From positions 496,001-560,000 of the forward strand of contig WBMZ01000356.1 in assembly GCA_013400975.1 (NCBI GenBank): 64,000 nt of DNA, read 5' to 3'. Position numbers and translations under genes: made by a program. The DNA comes from Atrichornis clamosus. Its lineage: Eukaryota > Chordata > Aves > Passeriformes > Menuridae. The notes under the pieces were generated by a model. The model had not been told where the DNA came from. It made no database searches and saw nothing but the letters and a program-made list of their open reading frames with translations. Positions 14,040 through 24,600 of this stretch are shown in pieces; the stretch's first letter is position 1; every line of letters begins with the position of its first letter.

Positions 14040-14121
14040 TCTTGACTGAAGTCAAAGACAGCTAGAGAGCTCAGTTCCTATCTTGACTGAAGTCAAAGAC
14101 AGCTAGAGAGCTCAGCTCCTA
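14040..14121 (+). repeat. 41-bp tandem duplication (two copies)
   Basis: Copies at 14040-14080 and 14081-14121 are adjacent, in direct orientation, and differ at one base (T versus C, in CAGTTCC versus CAGCTCC). Each begins TCTTGACTGAAGTC. The near identity implies a recent local duplication. Nothing in the unit suggests coding function. Confidence 0.95.
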
Positions 14122-17100
14122 AGCTCTCAGCTCATCAAACTGATTGGCTTTGTGTCTTGTTCTCCAAAACAAACCTCTCATTAGCAATGGAATTTACACA
14201 GAAACAGCCATCTTAGTAAATATCAATATGGATAATATTTACGTAGACAGAGACACACTCTTTTTGCTATGCAATTCAGAATATAAACATTTCCAATATC
14301 TCATAAATTTTTAATTATAATTCTTTTCAAAGCGGAGCTGATACCTCGCTAAATATTAAAAACTGTTAGACTGCTTCTTCACTGATGAGTATTTGTTTAC
14401 ACAGCACAAAAGAGACAGCAAACACTGCTGCCAGCCTTGGTAGCATTTAACACAGACTTTGCACTGTGGAGAGCAAAGTAGAAAGGAAATCCAAAAATAA
14501 GTTCTATTCAGTACAATTTCATTTGACAGTTAATTAACCTAAGACTGCCCCATAAACTTTGTCCTTTTGCCATATTTATTTATTTATTTATGAATTAATA
14601 AGGCATCTGATTTTCCCTATTTTCCAGGTCAGGTTATTCTTTCAACACAACTTAAAGACTGATACCAGAACTACTTGTAGTTAGTTAAATGTAAGAGTAT
14701 TTAATTCAAAAATCATATATTTTAAATAATGCAGAGTCCATTTTAAAGATAAAACGTATGCATTAACTTTGTTTCCATTCTATGTACTAATGCTAATGTT
14801 TGAATAGCAAAGGATCTCTCTGAATAGCATTAAAAAGGTGAAGCACATAGACTTCCATACAACAATTTACCATTTTTATCCACTTCTGAAAATTCAAATG
14901 AAACACATGTAAAGGTGCCCATAAGGTAGCAGAAAGGCGCAGTCACCTGCTTTTCCAGACAGGTAAAGTTGGTGTTGGTTTTAAAATAATGTTCTCTGAA
15001 TTACACCTTAGGACACTCCTACTGTTCCTCAAATTAGGAACCTGCCATAAATTTTTGAATTATTATTTTTTAAATGGCTACTGGTTTCAGTCCTAGGCAG
15101 GATTAATTTCTTGAAAATTGGAAGTAATAAATTATTCAGTTTGCTAGTAATGGCTTTCCAGATAGGTGTAAGGCACTTTCTTGCAATAGCAGGGATGACA
15201 GTTAAGGTTAAAAAATAGCTCATATTATGATCACATTTCCTCCCACATTAATAAAGTTAAATTGTCTCTTGAATTGGATTCTATGACAAATTTCTACACC
15301 AGAAGCTTAAAGCTGACATCCAATTTGTGTTTAAGTGTATAAATAAATTACTTAATTTTAAAAGCCACAGAAGACAACCAGAGATGTTTGTTGTTCCACC
15401 AGTTGGACTAAAGTCACATATTTAAGATCTTGACTTTCATCTTCTGCCTTCTTGAAGTTTTGTTTCTTGCATTATCTCTATATAATCTGCAAAAAAAGGT
15501 AATGAATCCTTGCTAATCTCACACCAAGATCTTTTAGCACAGATTTTTTGCATAGGCAGGTATATTCTCTGACAGGAAAATCTCACTACTTGCTGGTAAA
15601 AGATCAACCCCAGAACAACACTGGTGTCCTACAGATCTTTTCCCAGCTGCATACCTGACTACACTTGAAAAGAAATGCAAATTCACTGAAGAAAAGATCA
15701 GAGGGTATGATTAACTGATTAACTCCTATTCAATAATTTTTGCAAAATAATAAAGAAGCAAAAATTAGCCACAAACTCCAACTGCTCCCACAAATTAATT
15801 GTGGTTTAAAAGTATGAGCTAAATTAATTTATAAATTCTCTATCCACTTAGAATTATCTGAAGTGTTAGGAGCACAGTTTAAATGCCATTCAGCTTGCAC
15901 ATTTCTATGAAGACAAAGTCATATTCTCACTGCTTCCTAATACAAATTTGGAGATGATGGGTTTAGATCCCTCAAGCCCCACAAGTCCTTCCCACAAGAT
16001 CTGTTTGGAGATGATCAGTAAGACTTTTCATGCTGTTAACATTTGTTCTTAATGTTACAGATGTCTCTAATGGACTTAACTGTGGTCATTCCTTAGCCTG
16101 CATGGGCTACTGGAGCCTTCAGGGTCTTGCAAAGTTTAATCAAAATGTAAGGAAAACTCTCATACCCAGAATGGGAAGAACATTATGCGAGGGTTGTTGC
16201 TGATTACCTGTAGTGACAGTATTGTATTCCCTATTGCCTATGGGTTCCATTTTTTCAACAAAAGAAAAATTAATATGAATTCACTGTGATCTTTTGGGGA
16301 GGATTGTATTTGCCATAATACACTATACCATCCAATCAGTCCAGTTGGATAATAACCACAATTTCCAGTGTGTGACCTGTTCACGGAAAATACGCCGAGT
16401 CTTGCCTTTGACATCACTGATGCCACTGAGTCTGTTCTAGCAGGAAAATAGCAGAAACCAATCAACAGAAAAGCATCATCACTTATTTTGCAATGTGGAA
16501 TCAGTGCAGCTCTATTAACCTACTTCCAAACCATGCCATCCTTTGCAGACACGGCTTCAGGCTACCCAGTATCTCTCGCTGCCTGCATCTCCTGTTTTGG
16601 TAGCCATGAAGAGACCAGAGTTACAAGCAGCGCCTCTATAGTCAGGTGCCTAGGCACAATACAGGCATGTGATGTTTTCACCACAGTATAATGAAAAAGT
16701 TCTGTATTTAATTTCAATACAGAAAATCTGAGGCCACTGCACTGCTTTCATTGGGTCTATCCAATGCTGCATCAAACCAGGGGTCCCAGGATGAAGAGAT
16801 CTAGGAATTAGTCTATATTCCTCTTCTTATTAGTATCTTATTATTAAAGTGCTTTTATTATGCTAATGGCTGTTGTGCCTTTCTTATTTAAATTGGGGAA
16901 TGACCCTGCACATTCCCCATGCAAAACCAGGCACTGATGATACTTCTGTGCTCTCCTAACTCCTGCCCACATCTCCTTCTTGTCAGGGCTTTTGACCTCT
17001 TTGCTGTAGCCCTTGGTACCTTCTTCCCAGCAGCCTGGCAGGAGGTAGATGAACTCTCTGCCTGTAGCTCCTGGGATAGATTACGGCTGGTAACAGGCAG

Positions 17101-19084
17101 GTGTGACTGGCTGTTCACAGCCCCTGGAAAGCCTGGACGGACAGCTACCACTAATCCTAGGTGCTCTCAGCGTGAGGGACATGGAAGTGCATGAAGGTGA
17201 GGGCGTGTACCAGGCATGGGTGATGCCCCAAGCTTAAAAAAACCCCTCTGTTATGGGAATTATGGTCCTGCGAGCAGTATGAATTTACACCATTTCCCCT
17301 CTTGTTCTGCTCCCCCTTTTTGGCATCCACACTATCCTGCAGCTCCTGCTTCTCTCCAAAGCCAGCTCTCCTCTCTGGTGAGCACTTAAGTCCAGGCAAA
17401 TCCTGAGGTCAGTGAAGCTTGTACCATGAAGTGGCCGAGCCCTTGAGGGACCTTGCACTGGCATGGTGTCTTTTCTGGCCAGGCAGGAGGAATTCAACCC
17501 GCTTGTGCCTTTTCCACTGGCCCGTGACAGCTTTGTGCAGGATCCTGGAGCAGCTGTTTCCCGGATTACTCTGAAACAGTAGTTTTTCTTGAATCCTCAT
17601 GGAAGCCTTTGTAATCTCAGAACAAAATAACATGGATTTCAAACTACAGCTTGAAATTGCTTTCAGGAATAGAAATGGCAAAGACTTTTTCTGCTGATGC
17701 AGAGTGTCAGGCTGAGGAATACCAGGAGGAACCTGGGAGATGCCTTCACCTGCTTCTCTTTCCCTGAGTTGCACTTCCAGCCTGACAAGCTGCAGAGGTG
17801 GTGTCTCTGTTGAGAGGAAGTTGTGGGCAGGGTGTGCTGTGAAGAGTCTTTTGCTTTGAATGTACTCCTCTCTTTGGTCTGTCACAGCTCAGATTTATTA
17901 ACCTCTGCATGTACTTCTCCAAGGGAGGGAGAAAAATACTTGAAGGGTTCTGGGGAACAGCTGATGAGTTATCTAAACCAGCTTTTAGTAGTGACTGAGT
18001 GTTTATATTAGCATCAGACAGGCAGTTTAGTGTATTGTTTTTACCTCCGATTACAAGTGATAACCATTTCCAGAATGCTTTTTCAGAACACTCAGGTGGT
18101 TCTTATGAGATAATGAGGCAGAGAGGCAGAATGGATTACAAGTATGTGCAAAGCCCAACAAAAAACAGCTAAAAGTTAGAAACCCTTTGTTGTACAGTAT
18201 AGCTATAGATAAAAGCCTTATTTAGCCACTTGGTGTAGTTCTGGATGGGTTTATCAACTGGTTACAACAGTATACCTCCTTCTGGAAACTGCTCCAAATT
18301 CCCTACCCCAGTTCCAGCAGCTATTGTATCAGTGGTGTTCACATTATAGAAATGTCCCTAAATGCACTGGGAGTGGGATGGACGGTAAGGTGGGATGGTG
18401 GGACGTGCAAGTTATTAAATGCTATGGATGAGGAAAAGCACGGCACTGCTGACAGCTATGAGTGCCCCCGCTGCCCTCTGGGGTCAGGAGGTGACCTCAT
18501 GCTCCTGAGGGGCCTAAAGGGAACCTGCCATTCACACAATAGGTCTGCCTTTAGCACAGCAACACAGACAAAAGCTGAAAAAACATATTTGGTGTTCTCT
18601 CAGAGTTTACTTAGGTGCAGGATAGCAGAGTGGTTCTATTCAGACTCTGTATTTGGGTTTTCTCTGTTTTGAACTCTCCCAAACCTTTGTTTTTGCCAAC
18701 GGCAATGATTTTATCCATAAGTTGTTATCCACAGATGGTTGGATTAGCATATTCACTTTGTGCTACATCATCCTAAATACCAGGATTTTCTATTCCTTTG
18801 CAACTGAAACACTCAGTCCTTAAGGCAAGTCTAATTAACGAAAATAGGTGAGAGAGAAAACAAGACTTTAAGAAATTCCCTGTAAGCACACCTCTGAGTA
18901 TTTTTCTGGGTATTTACAGATTTTGTCTTATATTTCAAATCTCTTAGTTGGCTTGCTTTATTTTGTAGTACATTTTAATTAGCAAGACCAGTAAGTGTGA
19001 GGCATTCAGACATTACTGTTCCTAAGGTTTGTGCAGTCTCTGTCTTTCTTTCAAGTGAAGTGAAGCTGGAGCAATATAGATGTC

Positions 19085-19400
19085 TCCCGTACTATTTGAA
19101 TTTGTAGTTCTACTAGCTGTGCTATGCATACATGATACAGCAGCATTCGGAGTTCCGGTGGTTTATGCAGATGGTTTTCGGGGAATGTATAAACATGCAC
19201 AAAAGTGCTCTAAAATGCTTTCATTCTTGCGCACATTTCTTCACTCATTCGTGGTCTTACCTGTACCACGGCATTCCATTTTCTCATTGGGTTAGTTTGT
19301 CGAAGACTAAGAAATTTCTAATCTCCAGCTTATAATACCCGCTGCACTCGCTCCGTGTAAATGTGAACTTACACTTGCTTACGAAGCTGAGATCCTTATC
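19085..19400. promoter_or_regulatory. Candidate distal regulatory element (CpG-retaining patch)
   Basis: I count 12 CpG dinucleotides between about 19087 and 19382, close to what base composition alone would predict. The surrounding kilobases are strongly CpG-depleted. The patch is not GC-rich, so it is not a classical island. It lies about 2.2-2.5 kb upstream of the LAMA1 start. Short open frames through it look like chance. A hypomethylated enhancer of LAMA1 is a reasonable inference, not a demonstrated fact. Confidence 0.3.
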
Positions 19401-21107
19401 TATCATCATGATCACTGAAAGATCATTAGAAACCTATGGTAGGAAGCAATTCTATTAATAGTGCTGTGTCTTGAAATGAGGATCATTCTGATTGCCTGGT
19501 ACTTTTTAATATCAGCAATGAAGTGGGGAAAAAGTAACAATAAAAAACACAGTAATCCTCTTCTCCAAGAATGTACGTACTGAAATGAAATTTGAAAAGA
19601 ATCCATTTTCTTGGGAAATTATTACACTGGACATTGAACAACGGTGATGCCCTCCTGCAAACTAATTCAATGGGGTTTTTTTTAGTTACAAGTTGTAAAC
19701 AGATGTTTAATTAAACTATAATAATCAAGTAGGATGATAAAGTCCAGCGATGGATCTCAATTTACATTCTCTAGCTCTTGTGGGATATTCTGATGAGGGT
19801 AAATGCATGTAATAATAAACTGGCACTTACCATTGCATGGCTGTGAGATAGTACTATTCAACTTGTTGTTACTTGAAGAAGTGGTTAAACTGATTATAAA
19901 GCTGTAAACTGGCAGGATTTTATGTTGCGCAGATGCTCCCTCTTTCTCTTTCCTTTGTACTTGGCTCCCAACTGGTACTTATGATCCTGCACAGAGGATT
20001 CCTTAACCTGACCTCTATGATTTTAGAACAAACGACATTTTGGCTCTTGAAATTTGTTGACTTTTCTCTCCACAGATGTTTTCCTTTGCTCCTCCTTGCC
20101 TGTCCTGAAATTTAAGAAGTTCCTGGTGTGAGCAAAGAATGAATCTGTTGGAAGGGACAGATGTGGAGTGTTATTTATTTGCAGGCTTGAAGGCCTTTGA
20201 TAAGGTTTTATGACAGAAATTTTTCATTTTATATCTCCTTGACCCATAGATTATTTCCTATTTGACTATGTTTTGAATATAAACATTGCTATGCCTTCTC
20301 AAGTATAACTCATAACTCTGAGTTACATGATAAGAAATAGCCTTTATATAAAATATGCATCTTACTATTATTTTCCCGAGTTTCCTGACTTCCCTACCTG
20401 CCCTGATCAATTAAAAAATTCCCAGCCAACCAAGCTGAAATCCAGATTCTGCAAATAGCTGCTCACAATTTGAAGAATGCACTTGCAGCCTAACTCTGCT
20501 CATGGAACTCATACATATTACCGTATTTTGAAATATGGTTTTTAATGCAATACCACAGAGAGGAGCACATGGTTTCCTAAAAAATAAGCAGCATTTAAAA
20601 AATAAGCTTACTTTTTTCCCCAAAAAAGTAGCTCTGTCAGAGGGGATTCGCATTTGAGAGACAGTATCTTTTGACTAAAATTACCCCACCTTAACCAATT
20701 TTTGGCATAGAGTTCTTTTCCCAGGAAAATGTTCCTTGCTGCAACTTGAAATATTCGTTAAGGGGTATTGTAGATATGAGCTCTGTGACCTGACAAACCT
20801 TAAAGCAATAAAGACTAATAGCCATGAACTTTCCAGAAGTATTGAATAAATGAGTCTATCTTAAGGATTCTCTGCAACTTATTTGCTATGTTTTATGCTA
20901 TTTTCATGAGGTAGCTGATTATTGAAAAGCTGCAAAGATTTCCTATGGGACAAGAAGTAATCAACTTCATAGCTTAGCAACTGAGGAGAGAACTCATTTC
21001 ATTTACAAACATGGCTGATTTGTTGTGTTTATGGCTGGAAAAGTATCAGCACGGGAATGAAGCTTCAAATTTGGGGGTGAGAAATTTACAAGGAAAGACT
21101 CAACAGA

Positions 21108-21146
21108 ATATATATATATATATATACACACATATATATATATATT
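21108..21146 (+). repeat. (TA)n microsatellite with a central CACACA
   Basis: An alternating TA run is interrupted by one CACACA step, about 440 bp upstream of the TATA box. It is likely length-variable. Confidence 0.95.
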
Positions 21147-21438
21147 TAGCACGTGAAAATATCAGCCGTATAGGAAAGTTGTATTTTGAATTAGTTTAGC
21201 GGTGCTGTCTTCCTCCCCACGCTTTTACCTTGTTATTTCGCATACTCACCTTTCCCTTCTTCCACTACTTCCCAAAAGTCCCAGTTCAATAACTACATCT
21301 TTCCAGAACTTTTTAGGCACCGGACTCCGGCTCGTCGCATCCCGCGCATCACCCGCAAGACGCGGTCGGGACTGCCGGTGCTTGAGGGGCGGTTTTGCGG
21401 GGCCGGACACGTGCGGTGCGGGGCGCGGAGTCCCTGAG

Positions 21439-21497
21439 CGTGTGAGTGCGAGTGTGTGAGGAGAGGGTGAGTGTGAGTGTGAGTGTGTGCGAGTGAA
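21439..21497 (+). repeat. GTGAGT-type short tandem repeat upstream of the promoter
   Basis: A run of GTGAGTGT-like units with variants (GTGCGAGT, GAGGAGAGG) occupies about 60 bases, ending some 55 bp upstream of the TATA box. Each GTGAGT matches a 5' splice-site core. It is probably a simple repeat, but its position next to the promoter is notable. Confidence 0.88.
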
Positions 21498-21526
21498 GGG
21501 GGGGTGTGAGCGAGCCCCCGGTGGTG

Positions 21527-21608
21527 CGGGGCGGGGCGGGCCGGGGGTGCATATAAGGCGGGCGGGCTCGGCGGGGCGGGCAGCGTCCCTCCAGCGGCGG
21601 CATCAGCG
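21527..21608 (+). promoter_or_regulatory. LAMA1: LAMA1 core promoter: GC boxes, TATA box, probable start site
   Basis: Overlapping GC boxes (GGGGCGGGGCGGG, from 21528) stand just upstream of a clear TATA box, TATAAGG, at 21552-21558. A CA initiator dinucleotide at 21581-21582 lies 30 bases downstream of the first T, which would give a 5' untranslated region of only about 27 bases before the ATG at 21609. Sp1/KLF-type factors are expected to bind such GC boxes, and I recall that mammalian Lama1 promoters use Sp1 and KLF sites. The start site itself is inferred from spacing, and other start sites in the island are possible. Confidence 0.75.
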
Positions 21609-21693
21609 ATGGGCAGCGGCGGGCGGCTGCTGCTGCTGGCACTGCTGGCGGCGGCTTCGCTGTTGTGGGCGCCGGGGCAGGGCCAGCCCCGAG
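21609..21693 (+). CDS. LAMA1: LAMA1 exon 1 coding part: signal peptide
   Basis: Encodes 28 residues plus one base. The ATG is in a strong context (G at -3, G at +4) and is the first ATG after the inferred start site. MGSGGR is followed by a Leu/Ala-rich hydrophobic core and a polar APGQGQPR end; cleavage after GQG (residue 25) would leave an N-terminal Gln. The donor is GAG|gtgagc at 21694. The last base G joins GC of exon 2 to make Gly29 of GLFPAIL, which fixes both splice sites. The leader is somewhat longer than the human one as I recall it. Confidence 0.95.
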
Positions 21694-24600
21694 GTGAGCG
21701 CAGAACGGGGGTGCGGGACTCTCGGTGTGCGGGGGTGCGCCCCGCGAGCAGCGCAGTGCGAAGCAACGCGATGCCTGAGGGCTTGGTCTGCAGCCGCCCG
21801 CCGCGTCCCGGGGCAGGCTTTCGACCCGCGGGGCTGGGGGAGGCTCGGCGGAGTGTCCCCGTCCCCGCCGGGCACAGCCAGTGCGGGGGCCGGGTTGGGC
21901 TGAGAAGGGAGCCCGCGGTGGGAGGCGGGATGGGGTCCGGCAGTGCCGGCCACACTCTTCCCGACGGTGTCCTTTATTTCTGCTCTCCCCCCATCTCCAC
22001 GTTTTGCAGCCGCCCTCCCCCACTTTCCTGGAGCCCTTTCTCCTCCCTCGGCGGCGGGGGCCACTCCGCCCGGCCGCCTCCGGGGCCGCCCACTCCCTTT
22101 GTGGGAGCCGGGAGACGCTGTGGAGCGGCAGAAACCCGGGGGAGGGGGCGACCCCGGCGCTGCCCCGCTCCTGGGGCAGGGGGAGGGCTGCCGCGGCCCG
22201 GGGAGCCCCTGGCGCAGCCTCTGCCCCGGCGGGAGATGGGCTCGGAGCCGGGCAGGGGCCGCAGTCCCGGGGCTCCCTCTCTGGGGAAGGGAGAGCAGCC
22301 GGCAGCCTGGAGGGATGCCGCACGCTGTCGGTAATGTAAGGCAGATTAAGCTCTGTTGAAAGGAGCGAGAAGAGACCTAAACCGCTTTCCGGGCATGAGA
22401 CAGAGGTAGCGTGAAGACAATTTACGAAAGTTGGTCTTTTGCACGTGGGCCGGCCGGGGCGTTGCGCCCGGGACACCGGAACCGGCGAGTCCTTGTCTGC
22501 GAATAACTTCCATCACACGCATCCTCTTTGTTCGAAGTGCTGTAACTTGGGTTTTCCTGGTGAGACCAAGTGACTGAGCACATCGGCTGACGCTGTTGCT
22601 CGGTTAGCAGTACTTGACTCTGCGGCGTGCTGGGTTGTGATGGGAAGCGCTGGTAGACACCGGATGCTCTCACCTTTGGCTTGATCCAGCTCCTGTTGAG
22701 GTCCACAGCAGCATTTCTGCCGATCCCTGCTCCCTGCACGTGAATCCCCAGCCGCATTAGGTCTTTGTTAAAAAACAAAAAAACGTGAATGGAAAATGGT
22801 TGGAAGGCATATGTTGTGCAGATGCATGACTTGGTTTTCTTTATGGTGAAGTGTGGTACTTGAGATCCAGTGTGAGAGATTAGCATCTGAATGTTTACAG
22901 GCTGCAGTAAAAGAGAGTGTTTATTAATATAATTATGTGTACAAAATATCCTCTAGGTAAGGAGGACAAAATCAAGCCTAAGTAAATTTCAGAGTCCGTA
23001 TGTTTCAGCTTGTAAATAAATACACTTCACTTTGTTTATGAACATGCAGTCTTAGAAACAAATGAAATGCCAGACAAAGTGATATAAAATTTTCTTTTAA
23101 TTTTTTTATAAGGTACCATTTTACACACATCAAATAACTTTAATTCAATATGAATTCCTATTTGAATATATATCTTAACATGAATTTAAAACATAGGAAT
23201 TTTCCTGAAGCTAGTCAAATACAGGTGACAAGAGCCCATATATTTTTTGTTTTCATTGGAATTTGCAGTGGTCTCACTGCAGTGCAGCTTTTCTACAGCA
23301 GCTCATTGTGTTAGAGGCATCTGGATAAAATGCTTGTTTCTTATATCAGTGATTGAAGCTACCAATATATTTGATTGCTGCTAAGCCACCCCTCCTGGGG
23401 ATATTTAAATTCATAATTATATTTTTCTAGTTGAAAGGTCAGGTCAAAAGACCATTCTTCCTATCAGATTAAGTTGATAGAATTTTTTTTTTTCTCAGCG
23501 TGAGAGCACAGATCATCTGAGGAAGCTGTGAGTTTCAATCCCCCTGGTGGAGAACTGCCTTCCAAAAACCACAATTCAAGATAACTGATCCTAAAACAAT
23601 GTGAAGAATGTGATGCAGATTAGAATAGCCATGTTGCTTTTGCAGAAAGTAAACAACTGAAACTCAGACTTGTAAGCATCATGATGATGTAAAAATACAG
23701 TTTGAAATGAGGCTCGAAAGATTTCTGAGAACAGTTGTCAAGAGAAGTTTGGGCAAAACGTATCTTGGCATGGCCTTCTGTTTGTTTGTGGTAGAACTCA
23801 AAGCATTTCTTGTTTTCCTGTTCAATCTTAATTTTGTCCTGTCAGTAGATGAGGAAACTGGAGTGTACCATGGCTGCAAGGGTCTGTCAGAAAGTGCTGA
23901 AGTCCAATCTAAGAAAGAGAAACACACAATACTAAAGTCACCGCACTGAACAACTTTGAAAGTTAATGATTGGTTCTTTCAGCCTAAAGATTAATATCTA
24001 CATAGCTATAAAATTTAGCTGGTATTTTAATTACAGGTGCTTTGTTAAAGTGTCCCCATAATAGTGAAAAGTTTGGTTGGTATTTTCAGTTGACTCTTTT
24101 GTATCCACTAATGGAGTAATTCTTCATGAAACATGTATCACAGTGTCAAGATACAGAGGAATTATTTTACAACCTCAGAAGCAGAAAGCCATTTTGGAGG
24201 TTTGTTGCAGCAGCTTTGCTCTGCTGGAATGCATTCTTTATTACAGTGAAGTTAAGTGATACATATCTGCAAAGTAGAAAGCAAAATCAGTGAGTGATTT
24301 TGAACACTACTGCTTATATTTCATAAATTTGATTCTGCCATTGTCAGGTGATATTTCTACCATTAAAAAAGTAAATCTGGCTACTGTAAACCTGTGGTAG
24401 TGGTAACTTTCAAGGCTGTAGCTGTAGACTGTAAGTTGGTGTGCTGAAGTAGCCTGCTCTGTTGTTCCTGCCTTGAGTTTTGGATAAGTGCTGATGCTCA
24501 GGGAATTGAATGGCCCCAGGAAGGTGCTCCATCTGGGCAGACCTGAGAGGTATTTCACATACCTGTCATCCTTTGAGTTTCAGACCTGCCTTGCTTCAAG

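Larger units (their letters stand above)
13196..21319. other. Gene-free flank upstream of LAMA1
   Basis: About 8 kb with no recognisable exon or transposon. It contains the 41-bp tandem duplication, a TATT run near 14.57-14.59 kb, a GC-richer unassigned stretch at about 17.0-17.8 kb and the CpG-retaining patch near 19.1-19.4 kb. In mammals I recall LRRC30 and PTPRM lying upstream of LAMA1, but no leucine-rich-repeat or PTPRM exon is visible, so those genes, if syntenic here, lie outside the window. Confidence 0.55.
21320..22345 (+). promoter_or_regulatory. LAMA1: CpG island covering LAMA1 promoter, exon 1 and start of intron 1
   Basis: GC content and CpG density rise sharply near 21320 and stay very high until about 22345, with a short second GC-rich patch at about 22440-22500. 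This is the only island in the window and it is centred on the LAMA1 first exon. Very long open frames on both strands inside it, up to several hundred codons, follow from the lack of AT-rich stop codons and are not annotated as genes. Confidence 0.92.

Noticed and set aside
1..21319. Neighbouring genes expected upstream of LAMA1 from mammalian synteny (LRRC30, PTPRM)
   Set aside because: No leucine-rich repeat frame and no receptor phosphatase exon could be found in this flank.
21349..22476. A 375-codon open frame on the - strand across the CpG island, and several 130-240-codon frames on both strands there
   Set aside because: The region is so GC-rich that stop codons are rare. The predicted proteins are Pro/Arg/Ala/Ser-rich, low in complexity and overlap one another, while the + strand has a well-supported first exon with promoter and donor.
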